Shown here: piece after piece, positions 25,227-33,995 of the stretch
Layout of the letters: every line of letters begins with the position of its first letter
How positions within the stretch are numbered: position 1 is the stretch's first letter
Assembly: GCA_002335425.1 (NCBI GenBank)
Contig: DDCB01000015.1
Coordinates: 20,174-84,173, forward strand
DNA: 64,000 bases
Direction: 5' to 3'
Source of the DNA: Chthonomonas sp. UBA2017
GTDB lineage: Bacteria > Armatimonadota > Fimbriimonadia > Fimbriimonadales > Fimbriimonadaceae
The notes under the pieces: generated by a model
Told to the model about the DNA's origin: nothing
Databases searched by the model: none
The model's input: the letters and a program-made list of their open reading frames with translations, nothing else
Position numbers and translations under genes: made by a program

Positions 25227-25721
25227 ATGGTCGAGGCGAACGAACTGATCTCCAGTCTCAACCTGGTCGGCACCGATGAGGCCGTCCTGGACGATAAGGG
25301 TCGCCTTCTTTTTAGTAAAAAAAAGCGAGATGCCCTCGGAGAGAATTTCGTCCTTGCTCAAGGGCCGCTGAGTAATCTTGTCCTCTATCCGGCCAACACT
25401 TGGGCAGAACTTGTGGCCGATTTTGGAAAGTATGAACGGCTCAATTTTGGCCGACAACAATACACGCGATTGCTCTTCGGAACGGCCGCTGCAGATCTGA
25501 AGTTTGACGGTCAAGGCCGACTGGTCATTCCTGCCAAACTTCGCGAAAAAGGCAAGATCAAAGAGAAGGATAAAGTCCTCCTCATCGGCTGCGGAGACTA
25601 TATCGAGATTTGGTCCGAAACTGAATGGGAAAAGTTTAACGAATTTCCAGAAGTCTATGGACGTGAGAGAAGGGAAGCCCTGGACCGAGCTTATTCTCAA
25701 ATGAAAGACTCTCAATTCTAA
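25227..25721 (+). CDS. mraZ: MraZ, transcriptional regulator of the division/cell-wall cluster
   Basis: A 164-aa protein of the SpoVT/AbrB-like MraZ family, a DNA-binding repressor of its own dcw operon. It has the two expected AbrB-like repeats: LDDKGRLLFSKKKR near residue 21 and FDGQGRLVIPAKLR near residue 93. It is the first gene of the operon. The N-terminal repeat is less conserved than usual. TGGG-type operator repeats (TGGGC-TGGGG) are visible at 25136-25145, but not with the classical 10-bp phasing. Confidence 0.92.
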   Translation: MVEANELISSLNLVGTDEAVLDDKGRLLFSKKKRDALGENFVLAQGPLSNLVLYPANTWAELVADFGKYERLNFGRQQYTRLLFGTAAADLKFDGQGRLVIPAKLREKGKIKEKDKVLLIGCGDYIEIWSETEWEKFNEFPEVYGRERREALDRAYSQMKDSQF

Positions 25722-25740
25722 AGGAGATAGGCGATTTGCG

Positions 25741-26631
25741 TTGGAACATATCCCGGTCTTTCTGGAAGAAGTCTTGCAGCTCTTGCCCTTGAAGCCAGGG
25801 GCTGTCATCGTCGATGGAACACTCGGTCTCGCCGGCCATTCTCTGGAAATCACCCGCCGAATTTCTCCCGGCGGCACGCTCATCGGTTTTGATTGGGATG
25901 AGTCCATGTTGCAAGAGGCTCGTCGCCGACTCGAGTCGGTCAAAGATTGCAACATTCACTTTGTCCACTCGGATTATCGACAGATTCCCGCCGCGCTTCA
26001 AGAGCTCGTACCAAATCGGCTCGCCGACGGAATTTTGCTCGATCTTGGGCTCAATAATGCTCAGATCTTGGACCCGACTCGAGGGATTACCTTTCGACAA
26101 GAAGGCCCCTTGGACATGCGAATGGATCGCTCCCAAGGAGAACCTGCCAGCGCGCTGCTCAATCGAATTTCACCGCCCGAAATCGAGAAGATTTTGCGAG
26201 ATTACGGCGACGAACGATGGGCCAAGCGGATCGCCGAAGTCATCGTGACCACCCGAAAAGAGAATCCTTTGCGTACGACCGAAGACTTAGTTCAGTGCGT
26301 CCTCAAAGCGATTCCCACTGGCGCCCGAGATAAGCGAATTCATCCGGCGACCCGAACGTTTCAGGCGGTCCGTATTGCCGTCAATCATGAGCTTGAAGGT
26401 CTTCGTGAATCTGTTCTCAAAATGGCCCAAAAGTTACAAAATCAGGGAGTCCTCATTGCTCTGGCATACCATAGTGGAGAGGATCGCCAAATCAAGCAAG
26501 CTTTTCAAGAACTTCAGTCAGAAGAATGCTTCGAAGTTTTGTTCAAGAAACCCCTTCAACCTTCCGAGGAAGAAATTTCAAAAAATCCGAAGGCAAGAAG
26601 CGCAAAATTGAGAGCTATTCGCCGTCTTTAA
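25741..26631 (+). CDS. rsmH: 16S rRNA m4C1402 methyltransferase RsmH
   Basis: A 296-aa SAM-dependent methyltransferase (MraW) that methylates N4 of C1402 in 16S rRNA. It starts with TTG; AAGGAGAT ends 12 nt upstream and no better in-frame start exists. Motifs are recognisable but diverged: DGTLGLAGHS (usually DGTLGGGGHS), DLGLNNAQIL (usually DLGxSSxQL) and YHSGEDRQIKQAF (usually YHSLEDR). The codon use of rsmH is more A/T-rich than that of the mur genes downstream. It is second in the dcw operon, its standard place. Confidence 0.9.
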   Translation: MEHIPVFLEEVLQLLPLKPGAVIVDGTLGLAGHSLEITRRISPGGTLIGFDWDESMLQEARRRLESVKDCNIHFVHSDYRQIPAALQELVPNRLADGILLDLGLNNAQILDPTRGITFRQEGPLDMRMDRSQGEPASALLNRISPPEIEKILRDYGDERWAKRIAEVIVTTRKENPLRTTEDLVQCVLKAIPTGARDKRIHPATRTFQAVRIAVNHELEGLRESVLKMAQKLQNQGVLIALAYHSGEDRQIKQAFQELQSEECFEVLFKKPLQPSEEEISKNPKARSAKLRAIRRL

Positions 26632-26662
26632 GATAGAATAAGAAATCAGGATAAGTACACCT

Positions 26663-27034
26663 ATGAGCGCCGCATTTCCACTTCAAGAATCCAAGCGATC
26701 CTCAGCATCCTTACGCCTTGTCAAGACGAAGAAAAAGTCTGGGGCTCGGCGATTTGCTGAGCATCTCGCTTCGGGGGCCCTCATCATGCTGGCGAGCTAT
26801 CTCGTAGCAACGATGTTGGGGCAAATCGCCATGGAAAAGGCGCGCCGAGATGGACTGCAGTCGGCGACCCGGGCGCGAGAAGCCAAGTTGCACGTCGCGA
26901 TTCTTCGCGAGCGAGTGGGCCGTCTTTCCACCGTACGCGCCATCGACGAATGGGCCGAACTGCATGGTATGAAAAGCTCCAGCCGAATCGCTCTTGAATC
27001 CGCCCAAGGAGGGACTCATGCCTCGCGTCGATAG
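26663..27034 (+). CDS. ftsL: FtsL-like cell-division protein
   Basis: A 123-aa bitopic membrane protein: a basic cytoplasmic N-terminus (about 1-32), one transmembrane helix (about 35-55) and a short periplasmic coiled coil (about 58-100). There is little sequence conservation, but topology, size and position between rsmH and the division transpeptidase identify it as FtsL, which links FtsQ/B to FtsWI. Its 3' end overlaps ftsI by 17 nt. Confidence 0.75.
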   Translation: MSAAFPLQESKRSSASLRLVKTKKKSGARRFAEHLASGALIMLASYLVATMLGQIAMEKARRDGLQSATRAREAKLHVAILRERVGRLSTVRAIDEWAELHGMKSSSRIALESAQGGTHASRR

Positions 27035-28754
27035 AGGGCAAGTCGCTCTTTGGCTGGCCGGGCTCGGGTTCGGGGTTACGGCTCTCAGCCAAGCAAATGT
27101 CCAGCTCTTCAGCTCGGCCAAAACCCTCGAAGCCGCTGAGCAGTCGAAGCGCTACGAGGTCGGCCGGACCGATTTCGCTGCTCGGGGCAACATCTATTCC
27201 GCCGATGGCCAGCTCCTGGCGCAAAATGCCGACACGTTCGAGCTCGGGATTCAGTTCGCCAAGGTCCCGCACTCTCCAGGCTTTTTTTCGGCTCTTGCGG
27301 CGGCCGCTGGAATCAGCGTTTCTGAGCTACAATCCGCGGCAGACGCTGGCCGTAAGTCCTTGTCCTTTCGGCGTGAGCTTTCAATCGAGTCGGCCCGTCA
27401 AGTCGAGGCGGTCAAAGCCTCCTGGCGAGCCGACGGAGTGTCGCTTCATCGGACTCAAAAGCGAGACTACGCTCTGGGAGCCGCCGCTGCCGGCATCGTC
27501 GGTCGAATGGTCGAAGGTCGTGCCGTCACCGGGCTTGAGCTGAGCCAAAACCAGAACTTAGCCGGCGAGAATGGCTTTCAAAAGGGGCTCGTCGATCGCA
27601 CCGGCGCATTTTTGCCCATGCGCATGGCGGGCGAATCGAAGCCTCGAAGAAACGGCGAGACCATCCGTCTGACCATCCACTCGGCGCTCCAGGAGTCCGC
27701 GAGCCAATCGGTGCGTGCGGCCGTCGAGCGAAACAAGGCGGACTCCGGCGTCGCCGTCGTCCTCGATCCAAAAACCGGCAACATCCTCGCGATGGCCCAA
27801 TGGCCCGCCTACGAAGAAGGGATGAAGGCCGAAGTCGCCCGTCAAGCCGACTTCAACCCTGCAATCATGGGCACGTACGAACCCGGGTCGACCTTCAAAA
27901 TCCTCACCCTCGCCGAGGCCATCGATCACGGCAAGTGCAACCCCGGCCAGCACCTGTATTGCGGCGGAACGCTCCAAATCAATTCGGCGTGGCGAATCCG
28001 GTGCGACGAACACCACGGCACTCGTGCCCACGGCTCGGTCGATGCCGAAGTCGCCATCGCCAAGAGTTGCAACGTCAGCGCGGCGACTTGGGCGCTGCGC
28101 ATTGGGTACCCCGAAATGGTGAAGTTTCTCGAACAGCTCGGGTTGCTCGAAAAAACAGGCCTCGGCTTGCCCGGCGAGCGGGCGGGGCTCTTCAACCGAA
28201 ACGAATACGCCAAGCCGCTCCAGATCGCAAACGTCGGTTTTGGCCAAGCGATCAGTTGCACTCCGGTGGCGCTGGCCTCGGCCTTTGCGACCCTGGCGAA
28301 TGATGGCGTCCGGCTCAGTCCTCGATTGATCGACTCGGTCGGAAGGCAGATTCAGCCGCCAGCGACCGCAACCACGATCCTCAAGCCAGAATCGGCCCAC
28401 ACCGTCATGAAGCTGATGGAGGCTGTGATCCAGAGCGACGCCGGCACTGGCAAAGGACTGCGCGTCCCTGGTTATCGGCTCGCCGGAAAAACCGGGACTG
28501 CTCAAAAAATCGGAGGAGAGAAGTCCGGAGGCCACGTCTCCAGCTTTGTCGGCTACGTCCCGTCCACGAACACCGAGGCGGTGATCTTAGTGATGATAGA
28601 CAATCCCAAAGGAGGCCAGTTTTATGGCTCGCAAGTCGCCGGCCCGGTGTTTCTCGATCTCGCCAAGACGGTGATTCGCGTTCGAAACATCGCCCCGACC
28701 GAGCCGATCCGAGCTGAATCAAAGCCACGCGCCCAGCCGTCTCCTTCCAGGTAG
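27018..28754 (+). CDS. ftsI: division-specific peptidoglycan transpeptidase (PBP3/FtsI-like)
   Basis: A 578-aa class B penicillin-binding protein that cross-links septal murein. An N-terminal membrane anchor is followed by the pedestal domain (with the RGNIYSADG motif) and the transpeptidase domain with STFK (Ser291-Lys294), SCN (in AKSCNVSAATW) and KTGT. The start at 27018 was chosen for its AAGGAGG 5 nt upstream. A TTG 24 nt earlier is in frame but unlikely. It is one of three PBPs in the window and the one tied to dcw genes. Confidence 0.92.
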   Translation: MPRVDRGQVALWLAGLGFGVTALSQANVQLFSSAKTLEAAEQSKRYEVGRTDFAARGNIYSADGQLLAQNADTFELGIQFAKVPHSPGFFSALAAAAGISVSELQSAADAGRKSLSFRRELSIESARQVEAVKASWRADGVSLHRTQKRDYALGAAAAGIVGRMVEGRAVTGLELSQNQNLAGENGFQKGLVDRTGAFLPMRMAGESKPRRNGETIRLTIHSALQESASQSVRAAVERNKADSGVAVVLDPKTGNILAMAQWPAYEEGMKAEVARQADFNPAIMGTYEPGSTFKILTLAEAIDHGKCNPGQHLYCGGTLQINSAWRIRCDEHHGTRAHGSVDAEVAIAKSCNVSAATWALRIGYPEMVKFLEQLGLLEKTGLGLPGERAGLFNRNEYAKPLQIANVGFGQAISCTPVALASAFATLANDGVRLSPRLIDSVGRQIQPPATATTILKPESAHTVMKLMEAVIQSDAGTGKGLRVPGYRLAGKTGTAQKIGGEKSGGHVSSFVGYVPSTNTEAVILVMIDNPKGGQFYGSQVAGPVFLDLAKTVIRVRNIAPTEPIRAESKPRAQPSPSR

Positions 28755-28766
28755 ACCCTCAACCGA

Positions 28767-30287
28767 ATGCAACTGTCCGAGCTTCTGCGCCGGGCCCGGC
28801 TGACGCCGGGCGCCGTTGATGGCAATGCTGAAATTTCAAGCATCGTCGATGACTCGCGTCGTGCCCAACCTGGGGCACTGTTTGTCTGCCGAGAAAGCAA
28901 TCGAACCGATTCGCATCAGTTCTTGGGGGTCGCCCGAGACTCCGGCTCCGTCGCCGCCCTCGTACATTCAGACGACGGCTTTCAAAAGGCTCGTGACTTG
29001 GGCTACTCCGCAGTTCTCCAAGTCCCTGCGGGGGGCCATGAGGTCCTCCGGGCGTGTGGGCTTCTGTGCGCCGCCCTGGAGAACGATCCAACGAAAGACC
29101 TGCGCCTCATCGGGATCACCGGCACCAACGGCAAAACCACCACGGCCTGGATGATTCGGGATGCGCTCTCCGCGCTGGGGCGTGAGGCTGGCTACCTGGG
29201 GACCCTGGGCTACAAAGGGCCCGGCGGCGAGCTCGCGCTCGAAAACACAACGCCGTTTCCTGTCGAACTTTACGAGGTGCTCGGCCATGCTCGCCGGGGC
29301 GGGGCCACCGACTTTGTCATGGAGGTCAGCTCGCACGGCCTGCACGAGCACCGGATCGCTGGCCTTCAATTTGATCTGGGTGTCTTCACGAACCTCAGTC
29401 AGGACCACCTCGATTATCACGGCACGATGGAAGCCTACGCCGAAGCAAAGAAGAAGCTCTTCACTGAGGTCGCCGAGGCGAGTGGCAAGCCGTACTCAGC
29501 CGTTCTCGCTGCCGAAGATCCGTACGCGGCCGCATGGATTCCTGACCTCAAGGCACGCATCTCCGACTCGTATCGTCTGCTGACCTACGGAGAGCATCAA
29601 GGTGAATTCCAAGCCCAAGCCACAAGGGTGTCGGTGGATTCTATCGAACTCCAGATGAACTGGGGAGGAGAATCGGCCACCGCTCAGCTCGGCGTCGGCG
29701 GGTTGTTCAACGTCGCCAACTCGCGGTCGGCGGCGGCGGCGCTTCGAGCGCTTGGATACTCGCTCGACGAGATCGCCCAGGCGATGGCTGCCGTCCGACC
29801 GGTGCCGGGGCGATTTGAATCGGTCCCGAATACGCTCAACATCGGAATCGTGGTCGACTACGCCCATACGCCGGACGCACTTGAAAAGCTTCTCGATTCG
29901 GCCCGAGCCGTCGCCTCTCGTCGAATCATCACCGTCTTTGGGTGCGGCGGCGACCGCGACCGTAGCAAGCGCCCCAAAATGGCTCAATCCGCCAGTCTGC
30001 GGAGCGATATCTCAATCGTCACGAGCGATAACCCGCGCACCGAAGACCCTGAGGCGATTGTCGATGAAGTCGTGACCGGCATCGCCCCCGGGCGAGTCTA
30101 TGAGCGGGTCGTCGATCGCCGCGAGGCCGTCGCCCGAGCCATCGAGCTCGCCGAGCCTGGCGACATCGTCGTGATCGCCGGCAAAGGCCATGAGGATTAC
30201 CAGATCATTGGGCGCACCAAGCACCCGATGGACGACCGAGAACTGGCCCGAGAAGGGGTCGCACGACGGGGGGTCTCCAGCAAGTGA
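28767..30287 (+). CDS. murE: UDP-MurNAc-tripeptide synthetase (meso-DAP adding)
   Basis: A 506-aa Mur ligase that adds the third residue of the stem peptide. It has the N-terminal UDP-binding domain, the central ATPase domain with GTNGKTTT, and the C-terminal domain with DNPR (in TSDNPRTEDP). In MurE that motif selects meso-diaminopimelate rather than lysine, so the murein is DAP type. Twelve nucleotides separate it from ftsI, and its stop overlaps the GTG start of murF. Confidence 0.95.
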   Translation: MQLSELLRRARLTPGAVDGNAEISSIVDDSRRAQPGALFVCRESNRTDSHQFLGVARDSGSVAALVHSDDGFQKARDLGYSAVLQVPAGGHEVLRACGLLCAALENDPTKDLRLIGITGTNGKTTTAWMIRDALSALGREAGYLGTLGYKGPGGELALENTTPFPVELYEVLGHARRGGATDFVMEVSSHGLHEHRIAGLQFDLGVFTNLSQDHLDYHGTMEAYAEAKKKLFTEVAEASGKPYSAVLAAEDPYAAAWIPDLKARISDSYRLLTYGEHQGEFQAQATRVSVDSIELQMNWGGESATAQLGVGGLFNVANSRSAAAALRALGYSLDEIAQAMAAVRPVPGRFESVPNTLNIGIVVDYAHTPDALEKLLDSARAVASRRIITVFGCGGDRDRSKRPKMAQSASLRSDISIVTSDNPRTEDPEAIVDEVVTGIAPGRVYERVVDRREAVARAIELAEPGDIVVIAGKGHEDYQIIGRTKHPMDDRELAREGVARRGVSSK

Positions 30288-31666
30288 CCTGGACTCTTGG
30301 AGAATTGGCCGAGCTGCTTGGAGCCGTCCGAGTCAACGCCGGCGCGCATGTCATCGTCTCCGACTTCGCGCTCGATTCCCGCGAAGTCCGGCCGGGCAGC
30401 CTCTTTTGCGCGATCCAAGGGGCCTCAGTCGATGGTCATGAGTTTGCTCCCGCTGCACTCGCCCAAGGGGCGGTCGCGGTTCTTGCTGAAAAAGAGGTCC
30501 CCGGACCGCATTTGCGAGTCTCAAACCTGGTCAGCGCACTGGCCCAAGCGGCGGGGACGGTGCGGCAGCGATTCCCCGGTCCGGTCGTCGGCATCACGGG
30601 GAGCAACGGAAAAACTGCGGCCAAGGAGTTCGCCGCTGCCGCGCTCTCCCCGGCGGGTCCGGTGACCAAGAGTCCGGGCAACCGCAACACCGAATTTTCT
30701 TCACCCCTCGTTTGGCTCGAAAACGACCTTGAGAAGTCCTCAGCCGTGGTTGTGGAGCTCGCCATGCGCGGACCGAATCAGATCGCCCATCTGGCGAGCT
30801 TCAGCCGACCCCAGGTCGCCGTGATCACGATGATCGGGACGGCGCACATCGAGATGGTCGGCTCGCGCGAAGGGATCGCCGCCGCCAAGTCGGAGATTCT
30901 CGGGCCGTACTCCGGGTTGGGCGAGCCCACCCGACCCCAGACGGCGATCTTTTGGCAAGAAGATGAGTTCTTATCGACGCTGAGGTCCAATACTTCGCCC
31001 GAGACCGCGGTCCGTACCTTCGGATTCAGCTTCGACGCCGAATGCCAAGTGCTGGGCTATCGGGCGATCTCCTGGGATCGATGTGCCTTTCGGGCCCGAC
31101 TCGATGGAGTCAGTTTCGAGGCCGAATTGGCCACCGTCGGGCGTCACCAAGCGCTCAATGCGGCGGCTGCTGTCCTCGCCGCTCACTCACAAGGAGTGCC
31201 CGTTCTTGACGCCGCAGAGGCCCTGGCCCAGGCCGAGCTTCCGCCCATGCGGATGGAGCATCGGCTCCACCACGGGGCCAGCTTGCTCCTCGACACTTAC
31301 AATGCCAGCCCAGATTCGACCGTCGCCGCCCTGCGGACCTTGGCCGAGTTGCCGTGCGATGGCCGTCGGTTCGCCGTCATCGGCGAGATGCGCGAGCTCG
31401 GTGACTTTCGAGAGTCGGGCCACCGACAGGTCGGCAAGGCGCTTGCAACGTCTCCGCTGGAGGCAGTGTTACTGATCGGCGAAGCGACCGAATGGACCCG
31501 GAGCGAAGCCGTACGAGCCGGGTACCCCGAAGACCGGATCGAGCGAGTCGAAAGCCTCGATGAGGTCCGAGAGTTTCTCGACCAGCTCGAACCGGGCGAT
31601 GTCGCGTTGCTCAAGGCCAGCCGCGCCCTTGGACTCGAACGAGCCCTGGAGAACTCCGTCTCATGA
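30284..31666 (+). CDS. murF: UDP-MurNAc-tripeptide:D-Ala-D-Ala ligase
   Basis: A 460-aa Mur ligase that completes the pentapeptide by attaching D-Ala-D-Ala. The ATP-binding loop GSNGKTAAKE and the NRNTEFSSPL segment, typical of MurF, are present, as is the C-terminal EMRELGD motif. The GTG start overlaps the murE stop (GTGA) and its stop overlaps the mraY ATG, indicating translational coupling along the operon. Confidence 0.94.
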   Translation: MTWTLGELAELLGAVRVNAGAHVIVSDFALDSREVRPGSLFCAIQGASVDGHEFAPAALAQGAVAVLAEKEVPGPHLRVSNLVSALAQAAGTVRQRFPGPVVGITGSNGKTAAKEFAAAALSPAGPVTKSPGNRNTEFSSPLVWLENDLEKSSAVVVELAMRGPNQIAHLASFSRPQVAVITMIGTAHIEMVGSREGIAAAKSEILGPYSGLGEPTRPQTAIFWQEDEFLSTLRSNTSPETAVRTFGFSFDAECQVLGYRAISWDRCAFRARLDGVSFEAELATVGRHQALNAAAAVLAAHSQGVPVLDAAEALAQAELPPMRMEHRLHHGASLLLDTYNASPDSTVAALRTLAELPCDGRRFAVIGEMRELGDFRESGHRQVGKALATSPLEAVLLIGEATEWTRSEAVRAGYPEDRIERVESLDEVREFLDQLEPGDVALLKASRALGLERALENSVS

Positions 31667-32577
31667 AGATCGAGCCGCTCGTGGCGTTCTGGCTTCCCGG
31701 CGCGATCAGCTTGGTCTTGGCCTACCCGGTGTATCGCATGTTGATTCAAGCGAAGGCCCGCCAGACCGTCAGCGCCCACCTCCCGGAGCATCAAAAGAAG
31801 CAAGGCACCCCAACCATGGGTGGTCTCATCTTTGTTCCTGCCCTCGCGGTCGTATTAGCCGTGGCGCAGGCCTGGGGGGCACTCTTGCTGACCGTGGGCT
31901 TTGCCCTGATCGGATTCGTGGACGACTTTGTGGTGCCTCGATGGATGCCGGGAAAAAGGGGCCTGGGATGGATGCAAAAGCTTGGGCTCCAATTCCTGGT
32001 CGCCGGTCCAGCCGCCGCAATCCAATTTGCGGGCCAAGCTCCGATCTGGATGGCCGGGGCAACCTTCCTGCTCGTCATGGTCGGGAACGCGATGAACTTC
32101 ACCGACGGCCTCGACCTTCTTGCGGGCGGAGTAGTGCTCGCGATGGTCCCGGGTCTTTGGGCGCTCGGGGGAGCCTCTTCGCTCGTCAGTCTCATGCTGG
32201 CGGGCTCGATCCTTCCGTTCTTGTTCCTGAATGCGCCCCCGGCACGGCTCTTTATGGGGGATGTCGGGTCGTTGCCCTTGGGAGGCCTGATCGGGCTCGC
32301 GATCTTAGACTCCGGTTTTGCTGGCCCCATCAGCCTGACCTGGGTGGGAGCTATTCTCAGTTTGAGCTTTGTCTTACTGGCCGAGTTGATTCCCGTGCCG
32401 CTCCAGATTGCGAGCGTCAAGCTGCGAAAAGGCAAGCGGCTCTTTTTGAGAACCCCCATTCATCACGCCTTTGAAGCCAAGGGCTGGCCCGAAAGTCGGA
32501 TTGTGGCCACGTTTGTCCTGGTCCAGATCGTCGCTTCGGCGGTTTGCATTACGCTCGTCAGCCGGGGGAGCGCATGA
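31663..32577 (+). CDS. mraY: phospho-MurNAc-pentapeptide translocase
   Basis: A 304-aa polytopic membrane enzyme that makes lipid I from UDP-MurNAc-pentapeptide and undecaprenyl phosphate. Signature motifs are PTMGGL, the Mg-binding DD in FVDDFV, NAMNFTDGLDLLAGG, FMGDVGSLPLGG and the histidine motif IHHAFE. It is slightly shorter than most MraY proteins (320-360 aa), with compact loops. Start and stop both overlap neighbours as ATGA. Confidence 0.95.
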   Translation: MKIEPLVAFWLPGAISLVLAYPVYRMLIQAKARQTVSAHLPEHQKKQGTPTMGGLIFVPALAVVLAVAQAWGALLLTVGFALIGFVDDFVVPRWMPGKRGLGWMQKLGLQFLVAGPAAAIQFAGQAPIWMAGATFLLVMVGNAMNFTDGLDLLAGGVVLAMVPGLWALGGASSLVSLMLAGSILPFLFLNAPPARLFMGDVGSLPLGGLIGLAILDSGFAGPISLTWVGAILSLSFVLLAELIPVPLQIASVKLRKGKRLFLRTPIHHAFEAKGWPESRIVATFVLVQIVASAVCITLVSRGSA

Positions 32578-33995
32578 ACTTTCAAGGACTCCGATTGGCG
32601 GTCGCCGGGATGGGTCGTTCGGGACTCGGAGTCGCCCTCGCGGCCCAGCGCCGAGGAGCCCGAGTCACCGTTCTGGACGAGCACAGCGCCGACACGCCCG
32701 TCGCTCTGAGCCAAGTCGAGCGCCTCCAAGGGGCTGGCGTCGAGGTTATCACGGGCTGGCATGGCCGATTGGAACCGGGGTTTGACCTTCTGGTCAGCAG
32801 TCCGGGTTTTCGCAGAAATCACCCGGCCCATCGAGATGCCCAAACTCACAGCATTGAAATCGCGAGCGAAGTTGAATTCGCCTTTCGGGTGAGCGAAGCC
32901 CCCATCGTTGCCGTGACCGGCACCAATGGCAAATCGACGGTCACGGTGTTCACGTGGATGCTCCTCCGAGCCGCCGGGGTCGATGCGGTCCTTTGCGGCA
33001 ATATCAGCGGGAGCGGTTTCCCCGAACTGACTTTGACCGAGGCCGCCGATGCCAGTCGGCCTGACCAAGTGCTGGTGGCCGAAATCAGTAGCTACCAGCT
33101 CGAATGGGTTCGCCACTTCCGCCCTCGGGTCGCGAGCATCACCAACATCACGCCCGACCATCTCGACCGCTACGACGGATTCGACGACTATTACGCGACC
33201 AAGCTCCGCCTCTTCGCCGCGATGGGAGCTGGCGATGTGGCGGTCCTGAATCTGAGTGAGCCGAGCTTGCCGCGCGAGCGATTGCTGGCGGCGATTTCGC
33301 CCGAATGTGAAGTCCGAGAATTTACGGGGTCGATTCAGGAGCTCGACTCCCTTCACGGGCAGCGAAGCCACACCCAGACCCGGCGGGAGCCTGGGGCCTT
33401 GGTCCTGTCGGGGCACCAGCTCGACGTCGGGCTGTTGCCGGTGGTCGGCGAACATAACTACGTCAATGCTCTTCAAGCCTGGGAGGCAGCATCAGCGTTC
33501 CTCGCTTCCCGCGCCGCCGAAACGTTGTCCTCTCGCCTTTCGGCGATGTCTCAGCTCCAGGGTCTGCGTCACCGCATGCAAGTCCTCGGCGAGCGAGGCG
33601 GAGTCGTGGTGATCAACTCGTCCATGACCACGAACCCAAGAGCCGCCCAAGCGTGCAGCGAAAGCCTCCCCAAGCGGCAACACCTCCTGATGGGCGGCAA
33701 GACCAAAGGACTGGACTTTACGCCGCTGCGGCAGTACCTTGAGCAAAGCTCCCACCAGGTCTATGTCTTCGGGCAAAACGCCGTGCAGCTCACCGCAGAT
33801 TCGTTGGCAGTGCAAATGCCGAACTTTGATCGATTCGCCAGTCTGGAAGAGGCCTTTTCGGCAGCGACCCAAAATGCCCGAGCCGGCGAGGCGATTTTGC
33901 TTCTCCCGGGCTGCCTCAGCGCCTTTCCGTTCGAAAACTTCCGCGACCGTGGCGACGCCTTCATCCGCCTCGCCGAGGAGTGGCTCCAATCATGA
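32574..33995 (+). CDS. murD: UDP-MurNAc-L-Ala:D-Glu ligase
   Basis: A 473-aa Mur ligase that adds D-glutamate. The N-terminal Rossmann-like domain (GMGRSGLGVA), the ATP-binding GTNGKST and the MurD-typical ISSYQLEW are present. The start at 32574 overlaps the mraY stop (ATGA). An ATG 30 nt earlier is in frame but lies inside mraY. It ends with ATGA into ftsW. MurC, which acts before it, is not in the window. Confidence 0.93.
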   Translation: MNFQGLRLAVAGMGRSGLGVALAAQRRGARVTVLDEHSADTPVALSQVERLQGAGVEVITGWHGRLEPGFDLLVSSPGFRRNHPAHRDAQTHSIEIASEVEFAFRVSEAPIVAVTGTNGKSTVTVFTWMLLRAAGVDAVLCGNISGSGFPELTLTEAADASRPDQVLVAEISSYQLEWVRHFRPRVASITNITPDHLDRYDGFDDYYATKLRLFAAMGAGDVAVLNLSEPSLPRERLLAAISPECEVREFTGSIQELDSLHGQRSHTQTRREPGALVLSGHQLDVGLLPVVGEHNYVNALQAWEAASAFLASRAAETLSSRLSAMSQLQGLRHRMQVLGERGGVVVINSSMTTNPRAAQACSESLPKRQHLLMGGKTKGLDFTPLRQYLEQSSHQVYVFGQNAVQLTADSLAVQMPNFDRFASLEEAFSAATQNARAGEAILLLPGCLSAFPFENFRDRGDAFIRLAEEWLQS